64,000 bases of DNA. Origin: Terribacillus halophilus. GTDB taxonomy: Bacteria > Bacillota > Bacilli > Bacillales > Amphibacillaceae. Positions 61,080 to 64,000 of the stretch are shown here, piece after piece. The position numbers and the translations under genes were made by a program. Location of the stretch: the NCBI RefSeq assembly GCF_900101385.1, contig NZ_FMZB01000005.1, forward strand, positions 210,057-274,056. Reading direction: 5' to 3'. The notes beneath the pieces were generated by a model that was given only the letters and a program-made list of their open reading frames with translations, was not told where the DNA came from and did not search any database. Numbering within the stretch: the first letter of the stretch is position 1; every line of letters begins with the position of its first letter.

Positions 61080-62273
61080 ATGGACAATTGGATGACGATA
61101 AGATTTTATGTTTTGGCTTCAAGTTTTCTGTTTTTAACAGGATGTGCTACTGATTTAACCACAGATGCCGAAGCCGATATATCCAATGCTTCTGAAACTG
61201 CTGAAGTCTCAGAAATAGGGAATGGGCAAGGAGGACCTGAAGGGGAAGGTATGCAAATGCAATCCGAACCAAAGGATTCTATTATAGATATCGTAGAAGA
61301 ATCGGCAGAAAATAATGCCACGGAGAGTAAGAGTAAGGCGGAGCTTGCTGCTGCCTTTTTAGATACGCTGTCAGATGACGAGAAGGAACAAGTGAGCTAT
61401 GATTTCACGGAAGAAAATGCAGCACACTGGACTAATTTGCCTGCTAACTCACAAAATCGCAATGGGGTTGCTTTAGGTGATTTGTCGGAGGAGAGTGTGG
61501 GAGCTGCTTTAGCGCTTGCCAAAGCTTCCTTAAGTGAGCAGGGCTACGAGACGATGATCAACATCATACGTGCAGATGAGTTTTTGACAACGGATACAGG
61601 ACGGACGGAATGGGGTTCAGGATTATACTATATCGCAATTTTAGGCGAGCCATCCGATAAAGATACCTGGATGTTACAAATCAGCGGACACCACTTGGCT
61701 GAAAATATTGTGTTCCATGGGGAAGAGGTCAGTGCAACACCGCAATTCACAGGGACAGAGCCACGAACCTTTGAGTTGAATGGAACATTGTACGCTCCAA
61801 TCGAAACCCGAAGAAAAGGGATGTATTCCATCATTGAATCACTTGATGAAGAACAACTTGCTGAAGCAGAAATTGATCAAACATTCAGTGATGTTGTTGT
61901 AGGAGCGGACAGCGATGGCGAGTTCCCGGAAGAAAGCGAAGGAATTCTTTATACAGACCTTAACGAAGAGCAGCAGGAACTGGTGAAGACAGCTATTAAA
62001 GCTTGGGTAGGAGATGCGGATGAGGATACAGCCCAGGAATTATTGGAAGTATACTTATCTGACGATGCGCTTGCCACAACATATATTGGCTGGTCCGGAT
62101 CAACTGATTATAATGACATTGGTTCTTATGTAAGGATCGATGGACCTCGCCTATGGCTTGAAATTGCTTCTCAACAAGGGGTAGGCTACAATAGTGATGA
62201 TAATGCTGAAGCACATTTCCATACGGTGTGGCGTGACAAATTAGCTGATTATGGCGGAGCGTTTTCGGAATAA
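61080..62273 (+). CDS. DUF3500 lipoprotein
   Basis: A 397-residue exported lipoprotein: signal peptide ending FLTGC (Cys22), an acidic Gly/Glu/Ser linker (about 25-95) and a DUF3500 domain (about 100-397) with NRNGVALGDLSEESVGAALA, SGHHLAENIVF and the final AHFHTVWRDKLADYGG. The His-rich motifs suggest a metal or catalytic site, but the role is unknown. GGAGG at 61068-61072 selects ATG 61080. Confidence 0.82.
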   Translation: MDNWMTIRFYVLASSFLFLTGCATDLTTDAEADISNASETAEVSEIGNGQGGPEGEGMQMQSEPKDSIIDIVEESAENNATESKSKAELAAAFLDTLSDDEKEQVSYDFTEENAAHWTNLPANSQNRNGVALGDLSEESVGAALALAKASLSEQGYETMINIIRADEFLTTDTGRTEWGSGLYYIAILGEPSDKDTWMLQISGHHLAENIVFHGEEVSATPQFTGTEPRTFELNGTLYAPIETRRKGMYSIIESLDEEQLAEAEIDQTFSDVVVGADSDGEFPEESEGILYTDLNEEQQELVKTAIKAWVGDADEDTAQELLEVYLSDDALATTYIGWSGSTDYNDIGSYVRIDGPRLWLEIASQQGVGYNSDDNAEAHFHTVWRDKLADYGGAFSE

Positions 62274-62292
62274 CAGTTTGAATAAGCATTTT

Positions 62293-62330
62293 AAAAGCGT
62301 TAGTCCTGATTTTCAGGTCTAACGCTTTTC
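62293..62330. terminator. Bidirectional terminator between convergent genes
   Basis: AAAAGCGTTAG and CTAACGCTTTT with inner CTG/CAG pairing; it serves the DUF3500 gene on + and the MATE gene on -. Confidence 0.85.
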
Positions 62331-62334
62331 TGAA

Positions 62335-63678
62335 TTAATTTCTTTCATCTTCAAACAACTTTTTCTTATCCCATTTCCCCCACTTATAATAGGAAAAAGA
62401 AAAGGCGCTGCTGAGGATAAAACTGATGCCCATGCCTAAAGCAATGCCATTTTGTCCGATAAGAGAAGAACAAATATATGTCAGTGGATATCGCAGCAGC
62501 CAAAAAGATAGGATGTTTAGAATCAGTACTTGATACATGGCGCCTGAGCTTCGGACAATCCCATTTAAAATAAAGTTAAGCCCGATGAATGGATAGAAGA
62601 AGGCAATAATCATCAAATAGTCAGTACCGAATGAAACAGCTTCTTTTTCCTCGATAAACAAGCTGGTCAGGGGTTTTGCAAGAATAAAGACAAGGACGGC
62701 AATCACAAGCATTATTGCAAAGTTGTACAAAGCTCCGTACTTGGCGATTTCTTTTACCCGGTCCCAGCGGCCGATACCGATATTTTGTCCTGCCATACTA
62801 TTGACGGCAGTACCCAGTGCCATGGCAGGCAAGGTGATCAGGCTGTCGATTCTCTGGGAAGCACCGAATCCTGCGACGGCCGCTCCGCCGAAGGAATTGA
62901 CGACGCTCATGATTGCTGTCACGCCAGCGTATATGACCATCATTTGCAACCCGGACGGAATGCCAAGCTTCAAAATAAGCCATACTTGCTCTTTCGTAGG
63001 CAAGAAGGGCACTGACAATGGAGCAAGCTTATGACGGAGTGTGTACCAAATACCCAAAAGGAAAGCGACAGCTTGCGATAAAACAGTGGCATACGCTGCT
63101 CCTTGGATGCCCCACCCAAAGCCTGAAATGAATAATGGATCCAGGATCGTATTCAACATAACGGCGATAAAAACAAACCTCAACGGTGTTTTACTATCTC
63201 CCAAAGCCCTTAATACTGTGCCGATAAAGTTGTATCCCATCAAAAATAAAATTCCAAGGAAGTTGACCTGCAAATAAACCTTTGCCTCATCGATCATAGC
63301 GGCAGGCGTATTGAGCATGACGACAATTTGACGGGAGAAGAGCAGACCGATGATACCGACAACTATAGATAAAGAACCAAGTACGACAACAAAGGCGTTT
63401 AAGTAGTCCCTTAACCCTTTTTCGTCACCTCTTCCTCTTTGCTGGGACAAAACGGTCAAGGTGGTATTATTGATTCCGATGATGAATGCCAATATCGTTA
63501 ATAAAACGGTGGAGGAGACGGTTACCGCGCCAAGTGCATTCGAGCCGAGAAGATTCCCGACCCATAAACTGTCGATGAATTGATAAGAAACTTGCAGCAA
63601 GTTCGTAAGCATGATAGGACCGGCAAATGTGATGAGCTGCTGCATGATCCGGCCCTTTGTGAAATCCTGTTGCACCAA
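62335..63678 (-). CDS. MATE family multidrug efflux transporter
   Basis: A 447-residue, twelve-helix transporter exporting cationic compounds with Na+ or H+. It begins with the typical DFTKGRIMQQLITFAGPIML and TNLLQVSYQFIDSLWVGNLL, and the second half repeats the pattern (GIPSGLQMMVIYAGVTAIMS). The exact start is uncertain: GTG 63690 overlaps the only site (AGGGAG, 63695-63690), so TTG 63678 or GTG 63675 is more plausible. A 22-bp palindrome lies just upstream. Confidence 0.88.
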   Translation of the reverse strand: MVQQDFTKGRIMQQLITFAGPIMLTNLLQVSYQFIDSLWVGNLLGSNALGAVTVSSTVLLTILAFIIGINNTTLTVLSQQRGRGDEKGLRDYLNAFVVVLGSLSIVVGIIGLLFSRQIVVMLNTPAAMIDEAKVYLQVNFLGILFLMGYNFIGTVLRALGDSKTPLRFVFIAVMLNTILDPLFISGFGWGIQGAAYATVLSQAVAFLLGIWYTLRHKLAPLSVPFLPTKEQVWLILKLGIPSGLQMMVIYAGVTAIMSVVNSFGGAAVAGFGASQRIDSLITLPAMALGTAVNSMAGQNIGIGRWDRVKEIAKYGALYNFAIMLVIAVLVFILAKPLTSLFIEEKEAVSFGTDYLMIIAFFYPFIGLNFILNGIVRSSGAMYQVLILNILSFWLLRYPLTYICSSLIGQNGIALGMGISFILSSAFSFSYYKWGKWDKKKLFEDERN

Positions 63679-63703
63679 GGTGATTGACACTCCCTATCTA
63701 TAT

Positions 63704-63725
63704 ATGATGCTCAAGTGAGCATCAT
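63704..63725. promoter_or_regulatory. Palindromic operator candidate upstream of the MATE gene
   Basis: ATGATGCTCA, AG, TGAGCATCAT: perfect 10-bp arms. On the - strand TATATA follows directly and may be the -10 of the MATE promoter, so a dimeric repressor here could block transcription. Confidence 0.6.
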
Positions 63726-63806
63726 ACTGTTCCTTATGCATCCTTATGGAATACATATCATCCAATCAGAAGATGAACACTATGTTAGGTTATAACATAG
63801 AAAAGA

Positions 63807-63846
63807 AAACCGCACAAATAGGAGCTTAACGCTATTATTGCGGTTT
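63807..63846. terminator. Terminator-like hairpin between MATE gene and IS30 remnant
   Basis: AAACCGCA and TGCGGTTT with inner AAATAG/CTATT pairing. On the - strand it is followed by TTCTTTTC, so it may end transcripts from the transposase gene. Confidence 0.55.
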
Positions 63847-63914
63847 CTTAATGAGATTTATTTATTTGTTTTGAAGAGGATGCTGTTGTGGTAATTTTTT
63901 TATGTTCTCAATTG

Positions 63915-64000
63915 TCAATATAAGCTAGACAAAACAGCATCATCCAGGTGACTCAAAAATACTTCCAATGGTGTTTGATAGTTCAACGACTTTCTCGGAA
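63915..64000 (-). mobile_element. 3' end of an IS30-type transposase, cut by window edge
   Basis: Read on the - strand, the last 27 codons are PRKSLNYQTPLEVF, LSHLDDAVLSSLY and a stop at 63917-63915. NRPRK-x-L-x-x-x-TP-x-E-V-F is the well-known end of IS30-family transposases. TGTTGTGGTAATTTTTTTATG at about 63885-63905 outside the stop may be part of the terminal inverted repeat. The rest lies beyond 64000. Confidence 0.65.

Overview
The window is a chromosomal segment from a low-to-moderate GC member of the Bacillaceae. The backbone gene order (DUF58 protein, transglutaminase, guaA, pbuG, yebE, yebG, the twelve-gene pur operon, yerC, pcrB-pcrA-ligA-camS, gatCAB, dagK, rlmD) matches the Bacillus subtilis yeaD-to-yefA region. 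AGGAGG-type ribosome binding sites, frequent TTG and GTG starts, guanine-type riboswitches and PurR boxes agree with this. A halotolerant genus such as Terribacillus would fit, but genus is inference from general similarity only.

Layout: 1-3461 holds a DUF58/transglutaminase pair. 3692-5230 is guaA. 5216-7133 is a small decayed island at the guaA 3' end, bounded by an exact 23-bp direct repeat and carrying an ECF sigma/anti-sigma pair and a broken ABC ATPase. 7216-10878 has a metallophosphoesterase, an ArAE exporter-like protein and a stand-alone MurE-like ligase. 10933-14256 is riboswitch-controlled pbuG plus membrane genes and yebE/yebG. 14243-27129 is the pur operon with two PurBoxes, a promoter, a guanine-type riboswitch and purEKBCSQLFMNHD, which together take PRPP to IMP. 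27169-35187 holds yerC, an oxidoreductase, pcrB, pcrA, ligA and camS. 35304-36836 is a likely RRNPP quorum-sensing cassette: an NprR-length HTH/TPR regulator followed by a 43-residue secreted propeptide ending in NLPF. 37086-44515 returns to backbone (gatCAB, mazG-like, hydrolase, dagK, rlmD).

From 44512 to the end the window is accessory in character: many small membrane proteins, broken genes, palindromes and orphan enzymes. The most striking part is 48323-52563: a lipoprotein gene, a broken lipoprotein copy, a second intact lipoprotein gene, then a 616-residue protein with an N-terminal lipase-like half and a helical C-terminal half, then a small helical protein. This resembles the type VII-secreted lipase (TslA-type) modules known from staphylococci, with lipoprotein immunity and small partner proteins. 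After it come nanE, an LprI-like lipoprotein, a Dus enzyme, a YtaF/MntP-like protein, SdpI-like and DUF3953-like membrane proteins, an S66 carboxypeptidase, a DUF3500 lipoprotein and a MATE transporter. The right edge cuts through the 3' end of an IS30-type transposase.

No tRNA, rRNA or CRISPR array was recognised. All family names come from reading motifs and remembered family features; no database search was run.
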